Positions 33,607 to 40,942 of a stretch of 64,000 nucleotides of DNA are shown piece by piece; positions within the stretch are counted from its first letter, which is position 1, and every line of letters begins with the position of its first letter. The notes under the pieces were generated by a model that worked only from the letters and a program-made list of their open reading frames with translations, made no database searches and was not told the origin of the DNA. Source of the DNA: Anaerolineaceae bacterium (lineage in GTDB: Bacteria; Chloroflexota; Anaerolineae; Aggregatilineales; Phototrophicaceae); assembly GCA_020634165.1 (NCBI GenBank), contig JACKCF010000002.1, positions 496,001 through 560,000 of the forward strand. Reading direction: 5' to 3'. Position numbers and translations under genes: made by a program.

Positions 33607-35056
33607 AAAGCACCCACGTGTCTTTGCTGCCACCACCCTGCGATGAATTGACAACCAGCGAACCTTTGCGCAGTGCGACGCGCGTCAGCCCACCAGGCAC
33701 GATGGTTGCGCCATCGCTGCCATACAGCACAAAGGGACGCAGATCAATATGGCGCGATTCGATCTGGTTATCGACGAAGCACGGCGCTATTGATAGCGAA
33801 ATAGTCGGCTGGGCGATATAGCCGCGCGGGTTAGCCTCCACCGCGCGGATAAATTCCTGCTGCTGTTCTCTTGTGCTGGCCGGGCCGATCAGCAGGCCAT
33901 AACCGCCGGATTCCCCCACCGCTTTGATGACCAGCTTGTCGATATTCTGAAGGACATGCTGGCGCTGGACATCATCTTCCAGCAGGTAGGTTTCCACACT
34001 TTCCAGGATCGGGTCTTCGCCCAGGTAGTATTTGATGAGGCTGGGGACATAGGCATAAATCGCCTTGTCGTCCGCGACGCCGGTGCCGATGGCGTTGGCC
34101 AGTGCGACGTTCCCCTGGCGATAGGCGTTGAACAGGCCGTTGACACCGAGCTGTGTATCTGGCCGGAAAATCAGCGAATCGAGGAAGTCGTCATCGACAC
34201 GGCGATAAATGACATCGACTTTCTTGAGGCCGCTGGTGGTACGCATATAGACATAGCCATCGTGGACCAGCAGGTCGCGGCCTTCCACCAGTTGGATACC
34301 CATCTGCCGCGCCAGGAAGGTATGCTCATAGTACGCCGAGTTATAGACGCCTGGTGTCATCAGTACGATGGTTGGGTTTTCAATATGGGGTACCAGCGAT
34401 TGCAGCTTGCTGAGTAGGACCTGCCCGTAGCGATCTACCGGGCGCACGCCGTAATTATGGAACAGGCGCGGGAACACATTTTTGGCGACCTGACGGTTGG
34501 CCAGCATATAAGACACGCCGCTGGGTACGCGCAGGTTATCTTCCAGCACAGCGAAGCTGCCGCTGGGCATACGGATCAAATCTGTGCCGCAGATGACGAC
34601 ATAAATATTATGGGGCACGTCCACATCGCGCATTTCGCGCCGATAGTGCTTGCTGCTGGCGACCATCTGGTAGGGAATGACCTTATCGCGGAAGACCCTG
34701 CCCTCGTGGTAAATATCGTGCAGAAAGAGGTTGAGCGCGTGCAGTCGCTGCTTCAGACCGCTTTCGATGTGGTTCCATTCCTGGCCGGTGACAATGCGCG
34801 GCAGCAGATCAAACGGGAAGGTGCGCTCAGTGCCTTCGCCATCGCCATAAACGGTGAATGTGATGCCCTGATTGAGGAAAGCAACATCAGCCGCGTGCTG
34901 GTGCGAATTGAGATCCTCTGCGGAAAGCTCGCGCAGGCGTTCCACCAGATTGGCATAATGCGGACGAGGCTCATGCCTGCCAAGGAAAGTCTCGTCATAG
35001 CAACTGTAGAGTGACTCGTACTTTTGCAGCATCGAGTCTAAGGCTCGTAACGTCAT
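33599..35056 (-). CDS. Circularly permuted ATP-grasp ligase (type 2)
   Basis: ATG 35056 gives 485 aa; a GTG at 35116 would add 20 hydrophobic residues without a ribosome site. Conserved segments of the CP_ATPgrasp family are present: YDETFLGRHEPRPHYANLVERL, ITFTVYGDGEGTERTFPFDLLPRIV, GVYNSAYYEHTFLARQMGIQLVEGRDL, LVIKAVGESGGYGLLIGP (ATP-binding loop) and RHIDLRPFVLYG. ATP-grasp enzymes join a carboxylate to an amine through an acylphosphate, so an amide or peptide bond is the likely product. It is the first gene of the trio with alpha-E and the transglutaminase-like protein. The substrate is unknown. Confidence 0.92.
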   Translation of the reverse strand: MTLRALDSMLQKYESLYSCYDETFLGRHEPRPHYANLVERLRELSAEDLNSHQHAADVAFLNQGITFTVYGDGEGTERTFPFDLLPRIVTGQEWNHIESGLKQRLHALNLFLHDIYHEGRVFRDKVIPYQMVASSKHYRREMRDVDVPHNIYVVICGTDLIRMPSGSFAVLEDNLRVPSGVSYMLANRQVAKNVFPRLFHNYGVRPVDRYGQVLLSKLQSLVPHIENPTIVLMTPGVYNSAYYEHTFLARQMGIQLVEGRDLLVHDGYVYMRTTSGLKKVDVIYRRVDDDFLDSLIFRPDTQLGVNGLFNAYRQGNVALANAIGTGVADDKAIYAYVPSLIKYYLGEDPILESVETYLLEDDVQRQHVLQNIDKLVIKAVGESGGYGLLIGPASTREQQQEFIRAVEANPRGYIAQPTISLSIAPCFVDNQIESRHIDLRPFVLYGSDGATIVPGGLTRVALRKGSLVVNSSQGGGSKDTWVLYE

Positions 35057-35439
35057 TGCGCGTCCCAAAACAAACAATAGGTACGTTTTTATGAAAGCAA
35101 AAATCCGAGGGGACACCCCGTATGATGTCTGAGTGCAACAATTACCGCGTATAAATCAGGATGTGTTGACAGCAGATTCGAGATGCACCTTCGCAGAGGT
35201 TAGGCATGCCTAACCCTGGGCAAAACATGTCTTGCCCCTACAATCGGCGCTTGTTTACTGGTCACGAACCCATCATAGGGTAAATGTCAACAGAACCCAG
35301 GAACTCACAACTGATTGTAACGCGGGACGAAACCCTTTTGTTTAGCACTAATCACGAAATATCCATCGCTGATCTCAATGAAATTGTACATAATGTCTGA
35401 ACCTTGTGGGTAAATTCAAGACAATGAAAGAGCGCAAAC
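35057..35439. other. Divergent intergenic region with palindromic repeats
   Basis: The gap separates the ATP-grasp operon (minus) from the TIM-barrel/GH127 genes (plus). It contains the two adjacent palindromes at 35198-35240 and otherwise AT-rich sequence. No gene was recognised. Promoters for both directions must lie here but no strong -35/-10 pair stood out. Confidence 0.4.
35198..35240. repeat. Pair of adjacent palindromes of the GGCATGCC family
   Basis: GGTTAGGCATGCCTAACC (35198-35215) is an 18-bp perfect palindrome. Two bases later GGGCAAAACATGTCTTGCCC (35218-35237) is a 20-bp palindrome with one mismatched pair, followed by CTAC. A related CAAGGCATGCCTTG plus CCGCTAC lies at 38060. 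Similar palindromes are dispersed in several bacterial phyla. Confidence 0.6.
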
Positions 35440-36198
35440 ATGCTTAAAACAGGGTTGGTTTCGGTCACTTTCCGGCAGTTGGAAGCTGCACATATCATTG
35501 AACTGACACAGCAGGCCGATCTGGGCAGCATCGAGTGGGGCGGTGATATTCATGTGCCGCATGGCGATCTCGACCAGGCGCGTCTGGTCCGGCAGATGAC
35601 AACCGATGCAGGATTAGCAGTGTCGGCGTATGGGTCATATTATCGGCTGGGGGCAGGCACAGAAGCCGAGCTAAGGGCTGTCCTCAATACGTGTGCGGCA
35701 CTGGGTGCCCCTATCGTTCGGGTGTGGGCCGGGGAACGCGGCTCGGCGGTGGCTGATGAAGCCTATCGGCAAACGGTCTATGCTGATGCTCGCCGTGCTG
35801 CTCAATGGGCCACAGAACGCGGTATCGGCATCAGCCTGGAATATCATCAGAATACGCTGACCGATACGCTGCAATCGACAGTGGCGTTATTGCAGGCAGT
35901 CGATCACCCCAATCTGCGTACCTACTGGCAGCCAGAACACACCCCAGACCTGACGACCAAGACCAGCAGCCTGCGCACACTGCTTCCCTGGCTGACGAAT
36001 GTGCATGTTTTTCATTGGGAGCCAGAAACGCACGCTCGTTATCCGCTGGCAGATGGCGCAAACGACTGGCGCGCCTATCTGGACATCCTCAAAACTTCGG
36101 CGAGTGAACATGTGCTGTCGCTGGAATTTGTGTGTGGTGATGACCCCGAACAATTCTTGCAGGATGCACAGACCTTGCAGCAGTGGCTGGCTACCTGA
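35440..36198 (+). CDS. Sugar phosphate isomerase/epimerase-like TIM barrel
   Basis: The 252-aa protein is an AP-endonuclease-2/xylose-isomerase-like TIM barrel. Strand ends carry candidate metal ligands: LGSIEWGGDIHVPHGD, RVWAGERGS, GISLEYHQNT, NLRTYWQPEH, NVHVFHWEPE and HVLSLEFVCGDD, the usual Glu/Asp/His pattern. Family members epimerise or isomerise sugars, act on inosose, or cleave keto-glycosides. It lies 33 bases upstream of the GH127 gene and is probably co-transcribed. An epimerase or lyase acting on a pentose or keto-sugar would fit; the substrate is unknown. Confidence 0.82.
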   Translation: MLKTGLVSVTFRQLEAAHIIELTQQADLGSIEWGGDIHVPHGDLDQARLVRQMTTDAGLAVSAYGSYYRLGAGTEAELRAVLNTCAALGAPIVRVWAGERGSAVADEAYRQTVYADARRAAQWATERGIGISLEYHQNTLTDTLQSTVALLQAVDHPNLRTYWQPEHTPDLTTKTSSLRTLLPWLTNVHVFHWEPETHARYPLADGANDWRAYLDILKTSASEHVLSLEFVCGDDPEQFLQDAQTLQQWLAT

Positions 36199-36231
36199 GC
36201 TAAAATCGGGTGTTCACATAGGGGACGAACG

Positions 36232-38040
36232 ATGATTAAAGCAAAGCCATTTAGCTTAAAACAAGTCAACTTATTTGATGGACCGTTCAAAGATGCGATG
36301 GTTCGCGATGCGGCCTACCTGATGCAGCTTGACCCTGACCGCCTGCTGCATATGTTCCGGATGACGGCTGGCCTGTCGAGCGATGCCGAGCCGTATGGCG
36401 GCTGGGAGTCGCCGGAAGGGGAATTACGCGGTCACAGCCTGGGGCACTATTTATCGGCGTGTTCGCTGATGTATGCCAGCACAAGTGATGAAGCCTTTAA
36501 GGAGCGCGCAGACTATATCGTTGCTGTGCTGGGTGAGTGCCAGGACGCAATGCCGACCCAGGGCTATAACCAGGGTTTTTTATCGGCCTACCCTGAGACA
36601 TTCTTCGACCGTGTGGACAGGCGCTGGTATGTATGGGCACCCTACTATACCCTGCACAAGATTCTGGCGGGGCTGCTGGATGCCTATAACCTATGCAACG
36701 ACGATCAGGCGCTGGTCATCCTGGAGAATATGGCCGATTGGCTGTATCAGCGCACCAGCCGCCTGACGCAGGAACAAATGAAAATTTCGCTGCTGAACGA
36801 GCCAGGTGGCATTACGGAAACATTGGCCAGTTTATATGGCGTCACAGGTAAGCCGGAACACTTAACGTTGTTGCAGCGCTTTAATGATGAGGTCCTGTTG
36901 GGCATGATGGCCCGCGAAGAGGATCATCTCGACCGGATGCACGCCAATACCCAGGTGCCGAAGGCGATTGGTGCTGCCCTGCAATACGAAGTCGCGCATG
37001 ATGAGGCATCGCGCAAGATTGCCACCTTCTTCTGGGAACGGGTGGCGCTGGCGCGGTCGTATGCCATCGGCGGCCACAGTGATGATGAGTTATTCTTTCC
37101 GGTGGATCGTTTTGGCCAGCACCTGAGTACGCTCAGTGCGGAGACCTGTAACACGTATAACATGCTCAAGCTGACGCGGCACTTGTTCGGATGGGAACCG
37201 TCAGCCACCTACATGGATTTTTACGAGCGCGGCCTGTTCAACCATATCCTGGGTTCGCAAGACCCGGAAGCGGGCATGGTGACTTACTTCATCTCGCATA
37301 GGCCAGGGCACGTCAAGCTGTACAACACGCCTGAGAACTCATTCTGGTGCTGTGTGGGTACAGGCATCGAGAACCACGCTAAATACGGCGATACGATCTA
37401 TTATCATGATGATGATTCGCTGTATGTGAATCTGTTCATCGCCTCGGAACTGATCTGGCCGGAGCGAGGCATCACATTGCGCCAGGAGACAACGTTCCCT
37501 GATGAGGACACAACCCGCCTGCTGTTTACCTGTCACAAACCCACCTCACTGGCCCTGAAAATTCGCTATCCTTACTGGGCGGAAGGCATGACCCTCACTG
37601 TGAATGGGGAAGCCGTCGCCGTCGATGGTGAGCCAGGTTCGTATGTGACCATCGAGCGTGAATGGCAGGACGGCGACGAGGTCATCATTAAACTACCAAT
37701 GTCGCTGCGTCTGGAAGCGCTTCCAGGCGAGCCGGATATTGTCGCCTTTATGTACGGGCCAATCGTGCTGGTGGGGGCATTGGGAACCGATGATGAAATG
37801 CCAGGGCCGTATCTGAATGACTATCATGTGCGCGAAGCTGCTGCGAACTTTTTGCCGACGCCAGATGTGCCTGTGCTAAAAGGCAGCAAGGCAGACCTGC
37901 TGACGAAAACACACGCTGTCGAGGGCAAGCTGCTAACCTTCGTTACCGAAGGCATTGGCCAGCCACATGATGTTGAGTTGGTGCCGTTCTATGTGCTGCA
38001 TCACCAGCGCTATACAATCTACTGGCAGCGGGTCGATTGA
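36232..38040 (+). CDS. GH127 family protein, probable beta-L-arabinofuranosidase
   Basis: The 602-aa protein matches GH127 (formerly DUF1680). It opens with LKQVNLFDGPFKDAMVRDAAYLMQLDPDRLLHMFR and PYGGWESPEGELRGHSLGHYLSA. The zinc and nucleophile site is intact: Glu304 and Cys306 (AETCNTYNML) plus Cys373 and Cys374 (SFWCCVGTG), the same set as in the characterised bifidobacterial enzyme, where one cysteine of the pair is the nucleophile. A C-terminal beta domain follows (KIRYPYWAEGMTLTVNG). No signal peptide, so it acts on imported arabino-oligosaccharides. It is preceded by a TIM-barrel protein and followed by a hairpin terminator. Other GH127 members act on different sugars, so the specificity is provisional. 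Confidence 0.93.
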   Translation: MIKAKPFSLKQVNLFDGPFKDAMVRDAAYLMQLDPDRLLHMFRMTAGLSSDAEPYGGWESPEGELRGHSLGHYLSACSLMYASTSDEAFKERADYIVAVLGECQDAMPTQGYNQGFLSAYPETFFDRVDRRWYVWAPYYTLHKILAGLLDAYNLCNDDQALVILENMADWLYQRTSRLTQEQMKISLLNEPGGITETLASLYGVTGKPEHLTLLQRFNDEVLLGMMAREEDHLDRMHANTQVPKAIGAALQYEVAHDEASRKIATFFWERVALARSYAIGGHSDDELFFPVDRFGQHLSTLSAETCNTYNMLKLTRHLFGWEPSATYMDFYERGLFNHILGSQDPEAGMVTYFISHRPGHVKLYNTPENSFWCCVGTGIENHAKYGDTIYYHDDDSLYVNLFIASELIWPERGITLRQETTFPDEDTTRLLFTCHKPTSLALKIRYPYWAEGMTLTVNGEAVAVDGEPGSYVTIEREWQDGDEVIIKLPMSLRLEALPGEPDIVAFMYGPIVLVGALGTDDEMPGPYLNDYHVREAAANFLPTPDVPVLKGSKADLLTKTHAVEGKLLTFVTEGIGQPHDVELVPFYVLHHQRYTIYWQRVD

Positions 38041-38056
38041 TTGAGTGCGGCATCTT

Positions 38057-38080
38057 TGACAAGGCATGCCTTGCCGCTAC
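38057..38080. repeat. GGCATGCC-family palindrome, single copy
   Basis: CAAGGCATGCCTTG (38060-38073) is a perfect 14-bp palindrome followed by CCGCTAC, echoing the CCCCTAC that follows the palindrome at 35237. It lies 16 bases after the GH127 stop. Confidence 0.5.
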
Positions 38081-38097
38081 GAGCAGCATATACACGC

Positions 38098-38127
38098 AAA
38101 GAGGGCACCCCACAGGATGCCCTCTTT
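38098..38127. terminator. Bidirectional intrinsic terminator
   Basis: AAAGAGGGCA and TGCCCTCTTT form a perfect 10-bp stem with a 10-base loop, ending in T3 (and A3 on the other strand). It sits between the convergent GH127 gene and the 52-aa membrane protein gene and can serve both. Confidence 0.75.
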
Positions 38128-38163
38128 ATGCTTGAGGTATAGAATGCGATTTTCGTGAGTGAG

Positions 38164-38322
38164 TTATGACGCTTGGCGCTGCTTTTCCTGCTCGGCTTCT
38201 GCGTGCAGTTTGCGCTGCCAACGGTCGATGATGGTCCCCAGAACAACCAGTAACAAGAGCGGGATGCCAATGCGGATAATGAACATGACGGCTACATCAA
38301 AGATGAGGTTAATGTCTGACAT
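38164..38322 (-). CDS. Small single-span membrane protein, 52 aa
   Basis: ATG 38322 follows AGGAGC at 6 bases on the minus strand. The product starts MSDINLIFDVAVMFIIRIGI, continues PLLLLVVLGTIID and ends in a charged, Glu/Gln-rich cytoplasmic tail (RWQRKLHAEAEQEKQRQAS). One membrane helix (about residues 10-33) is predicted. Its own ribosome site and a shared terminator at 38098-38127 support a real gene. No family is recognised. It lies 190 bases from the divergent sensor kinase of the cytochrome locus, so a role in that region is possible but unsupported. Confidence 0.65.
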   Translation of the reverse strand: MSDINLIFDVAVMFIIRIGIPLLLLVVLGTIIDRWQRKLHAEAEQEKQRQAS

Positions 38323-38511
38323 GATATTGCTCCTATAAGCAGGCTATTTGTGCTGTCGTTTCATGTTTACAGCATAGCAATTTGGAGCGATGTTCGTAAA
38401 TCAGAGGACTGGCCCAAATGTCATGGGTGGTTTCCCCCATACCTCGTCTGGGGGTTCCACCATATACTATGAGTATAAGATTAATTAACGTAACCGTGTG
38501 ATGTAAACGTC

Positions 38512-40095
38512 ATGGCCATTGATTGGACAACCCTGATCGTTCCAGTCTATTTCCTTTATGGTCTGGCGTTTTACTCTATGGGCCTGGCCCTGATGGTTGA
38601 ATCGGGGCGGGCATCGGAACTGGGTTTTGCGCGGTCGATGCGCCTGCTGGCCGGATTCGCCCTCTTACACGGTGCCCATGAATGGCTCGAATTCCTCGAA
38701 CGTATTCTTTACTGGACAAATGACCTGACCTTACCCGCCTGGGTCGTCTGGTTCCGGGTGGCCTTGTTAGCCTCATCTTTCCTGGCGCTAGTAGCCTTTG
38801 GCGAGCATCTCCGTTCTTTGGAGGACCAAGATAAGCCGCGCATCAACCTGGTGGTGCTGGCCGTGATCTGGTACGCGGCATCCTGCATCATCATCCAGGC
38901 TGCCAACCAACTTGACGAAGCAAGCTGGGCGGCTGTCTGCGATGTACTTGCACGGTACGTCCTGGGCATTCCGGCGAGTATCCTGGCGGCGTTCGTTCTT
39001 TTCCGTCAGCGCAAAAACATCCTCAATGAGAAGATGCAGCGCTACGCAATTTACTTCTCCTTTGCGGCTGTTTCGATGCTGATCTACGGTGTGATCGGCC
39101 AGATTTTCGTCAGGCAAACGCTGATTTTCCCGGCCACGATCATCAACGAAGACCTGTTTATGTATCTGTGTGGTTTTCCGGTGCAGGTGCTGCGCGCGCT
39201 GATGGCGCTGGTGCTATCAATTGCCATGATTAGCGCGCTGCGTGTGCTGGAAATTGAAGCGGAACAACGGCTGGAAGGCATCGAAAAGGCACGGCGCGAC
39301 ATCGAATATCGCAGTCGGGAAGAACTCTCACGGCTGAATGCCAGCCTGCAAGCCAGCGAAGCCGAAGCGCGTCAGCTCCTGGTGGAACTAAAAAAGCGGG
39401 ATTCAATCCGCACGGAATTCATTCAGCAGGTCACAGCCGCCCAGGAATCCGAGCGTAAGCGTATCGCCCGTGAATTGCACGATGGCACCGGCCAGATGCT
39501 GACCGGATTGGCGCTGGGGCTGCGCGGCCTCAGTCGGCAGGTATATGACAACCCCGATATGGTCGTCAAGCGGCTGTCGGACCTGGAGGTCATGGCGACG
39601 ACGACCATTGGCGAACTGCGCACCCTTATTCAGGACTTGCGCCCACCGCAGTTGGATGACATGGGCCTGATTCCGGCGATACGGTCGATGCTGGATCGGC
39701 TCAAACACGTGGATGCGCCTGAATACGAACTTAAAATTACTGGCGACCCCTACCCCTTGCCCTCGGATGTGGAGACGATTCTGTTCCGCATCATTCAGGA
39801 GGGGCTGAATAACTCTGCCAAACATGCCCATGCCAATCACGTCAAGGTATGCCTGGATTATGGCGATGAGGTTGGTATTTGCGTATGTGACGATGGCATC
39901 GGCTGCGACCCGGAAATGGTACTGGCACCGACGCCGACTCGCTCCTCGTGGGGGCTGATGGGTATTGAAGAACGCGCCAACCTGATTAATGCCGTCTGGT
40001 CGTTCGAGTCTGAACTGAAACAGGGCACGACGTTGAGGGTACGGGTGCCGCGCCCGGTCGCCGCACAATCGGAGGCACAACCTCATGACGATTAA
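38512..40095 (+). CDS. NarL-type membrane sensor histidine kinase
   Basis: The 527-aa protein has seven hydrophobic segments in its first 245 residues (Glu/His-rich LLHGAHEWLEFLERI between the second and third), a coiled-coil linker (250-300) and a HisKA_3 dimerisation motif ERKRIARELHDGTGQMLTGLALGLRGL with His323. The HATPase follows, with N-box LNNSAKHAHANHVKV, G1-box VCDDGIGCDP and WGLMGIEERA. The sensor region matches no extracellular-loop sensor I know and may sense within the membrane, for example quinone redox state. It overlaps its response regulator by 11 bases and precedes a multiheme cytochrome operon, so it probably controls respiratory gene expression. Confidence 0.92.
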   Translation: MAIDWTTLIVPVYFLYGLAFYSMGLALMVESGRASELGFARSMRLLAGFALLHGAHEWLEFLERILYWTNDLTLPAWVVWFRVALLASSFLALVAFGEHLRSLEDQDKPRINLVVLAVIWYAASCIIIQAANQLDEASWAAVCDVLARYVLGIPASILAAFVLFRQRKNILNEKMQRYAIYFSFAAVSMLIYGVIGQIFVRQTLIFPATIINEDLFMYLCGFPVQVLRALMALVLSIAMISALRVLEIEAEQRLEGIEKARRDIEYRSREELSRLNASLQASEAEARQLLVELKKRDSIRTEFIQQVTAAQESERKRIARELHDGTGQMLTGLALGLRGLSRQVYDNPDMVVKRLSDLEVMATTTIGELRTLIQDLRPPQLDDMGLIPAIRSMLDRLKHVDAPEYELKITGDPYPLPSDVETILFRIIQEGLNNSAKHAHANHVKVCLDYGDEVGICVCDDGIGCDPEMVLAPTPTRSSWGLMGIEERANLINAVWSFESELKQGTTLRVRVPRPVAAQSEAQPHDD

Positions 40096-40741
40096 TGTAC
40101 TCATTGTTGATGACCACGCTGTCGTACGGGCGGGTATCCGCATGCTGATTGAGAGCGACCCCGACCTGAAGATTGTAGGCGAGTGTGAAAATGGCCAGGA
40201 AGCAGTCGATCAGGTCGAGGCTTTGCAGCCAGATGTCGTGCTGATGGACGTCACCATGCCTGTGATGGATGGCGTCGAAGCCACGCGCCTCATCAAGTCT
40301 GCGGATGGGTCGCCGTCCGTGCTGGCGATGACCATCCACGAAGGGCCGGATTATTTCTTCCAGATGTTGCAGGCGGGGGCATCCGGCTATGTGCCTAAAC
40401 GCGCTGCCCCAGATGACCTGCTGCGGGCGATCCATGTGGTAGCGGAAGGCAATGTCTTTTTAGAGCCGCAGGTCGCCAAAGAACTGGTTTCGGACTATCT
40501 GATACGGGTGCAGCAGGGCGGCGAAAAAGAGAGCTATGACGGCCTGACCGAGCGCGAGCAGGAAGTGCTTAAGCTGATTGCCGAAGATGAGACCAACCAG
40601 GGCATCGCCAACGTCCTGGGGATTTCCGTCAAGACGGTCGAGCGCCATCGCGAGAACATGATGAGCAAGCTGAATTTGCACTCGCGGATTGAATTGGTGA
40701 AGTACGCCATTCGTAAAGGGCTAATCTCGCTGGAGGACTGA
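40085..40741 (+). CDS. NarL/FixJ-type response regulator
   Basis: The 218-aa protein has a receiver domain (Asp9, Asp10, phosphoacceptor Asp55 in VVLMDVTMPVMDG, Lys in YVPKRAAPDD) and a LuxR-type helix-turn-helix (LTEREQEVLKLIAEDETNQGIANVLGISVKTVERHRENMMSKL). It pairs with the overlapping kinase gene. The cytochrome operon begins 201 bases downstream in the same direction, the likeliest target. Confidence 0.95.
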   Translation: MTINVLIVDDHAVVRAGIRMLIESDPDLKIVGECENGQEAVDQVEALQPDVVLMDVTMPVMDGVEATRLIKSADGSPSVLAMTIHEGPDYFFQMLQAGASGYVPKRAAPDDLLRAIHVVAEGNVFLEPQVAKELVSDYLIRVQQGGEKESYDGLTEREQEVLKLIAEDETNQGIANVLGISVKTVERHRENMMSKLNLHSRIELVKYAIRKGLISLED

Positions 40742-40765
40742 CCAGCGATATTTGAGGTGGGCGGT

Positions 40766-40788
40766 GGGGTGCAGGATACCTGCGCCCC
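40766..40788 (+). terminator. Hairpin after the response regulator gene
   Basis: GGGGTGCAGG and CCTGCGCCCC pair with one G-T wobble around an ATA loop. No T-run follows, so it is a weak terminator or a transcript-processing element between the two-component genes and the cytochrome operon. Confidence 0.45.
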
Positions 40789-40942
40789 AATGTGAAAAAT
40801 GCCTTATTCAGAGGCTTAAAGTGATTTATTTAACAACTGCATTATCCCGTTTTACCGATCTGTCTAGCGAACCTGTTTTTCTCAGGCTGGATGCCTTCAG
40901 AAAGATGCAAGTTCTCTCATACGTTTTGGCAAGGAGGCTTGT

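Noticed and set aside
38019..38270. 83-codon ORF between GH127 and the kinase
   Set aside because: It crosses the terminator hairpin and the GGCATGCC palindrome; the 52-aa frame in a different register has the ribosome site and membrane helix.
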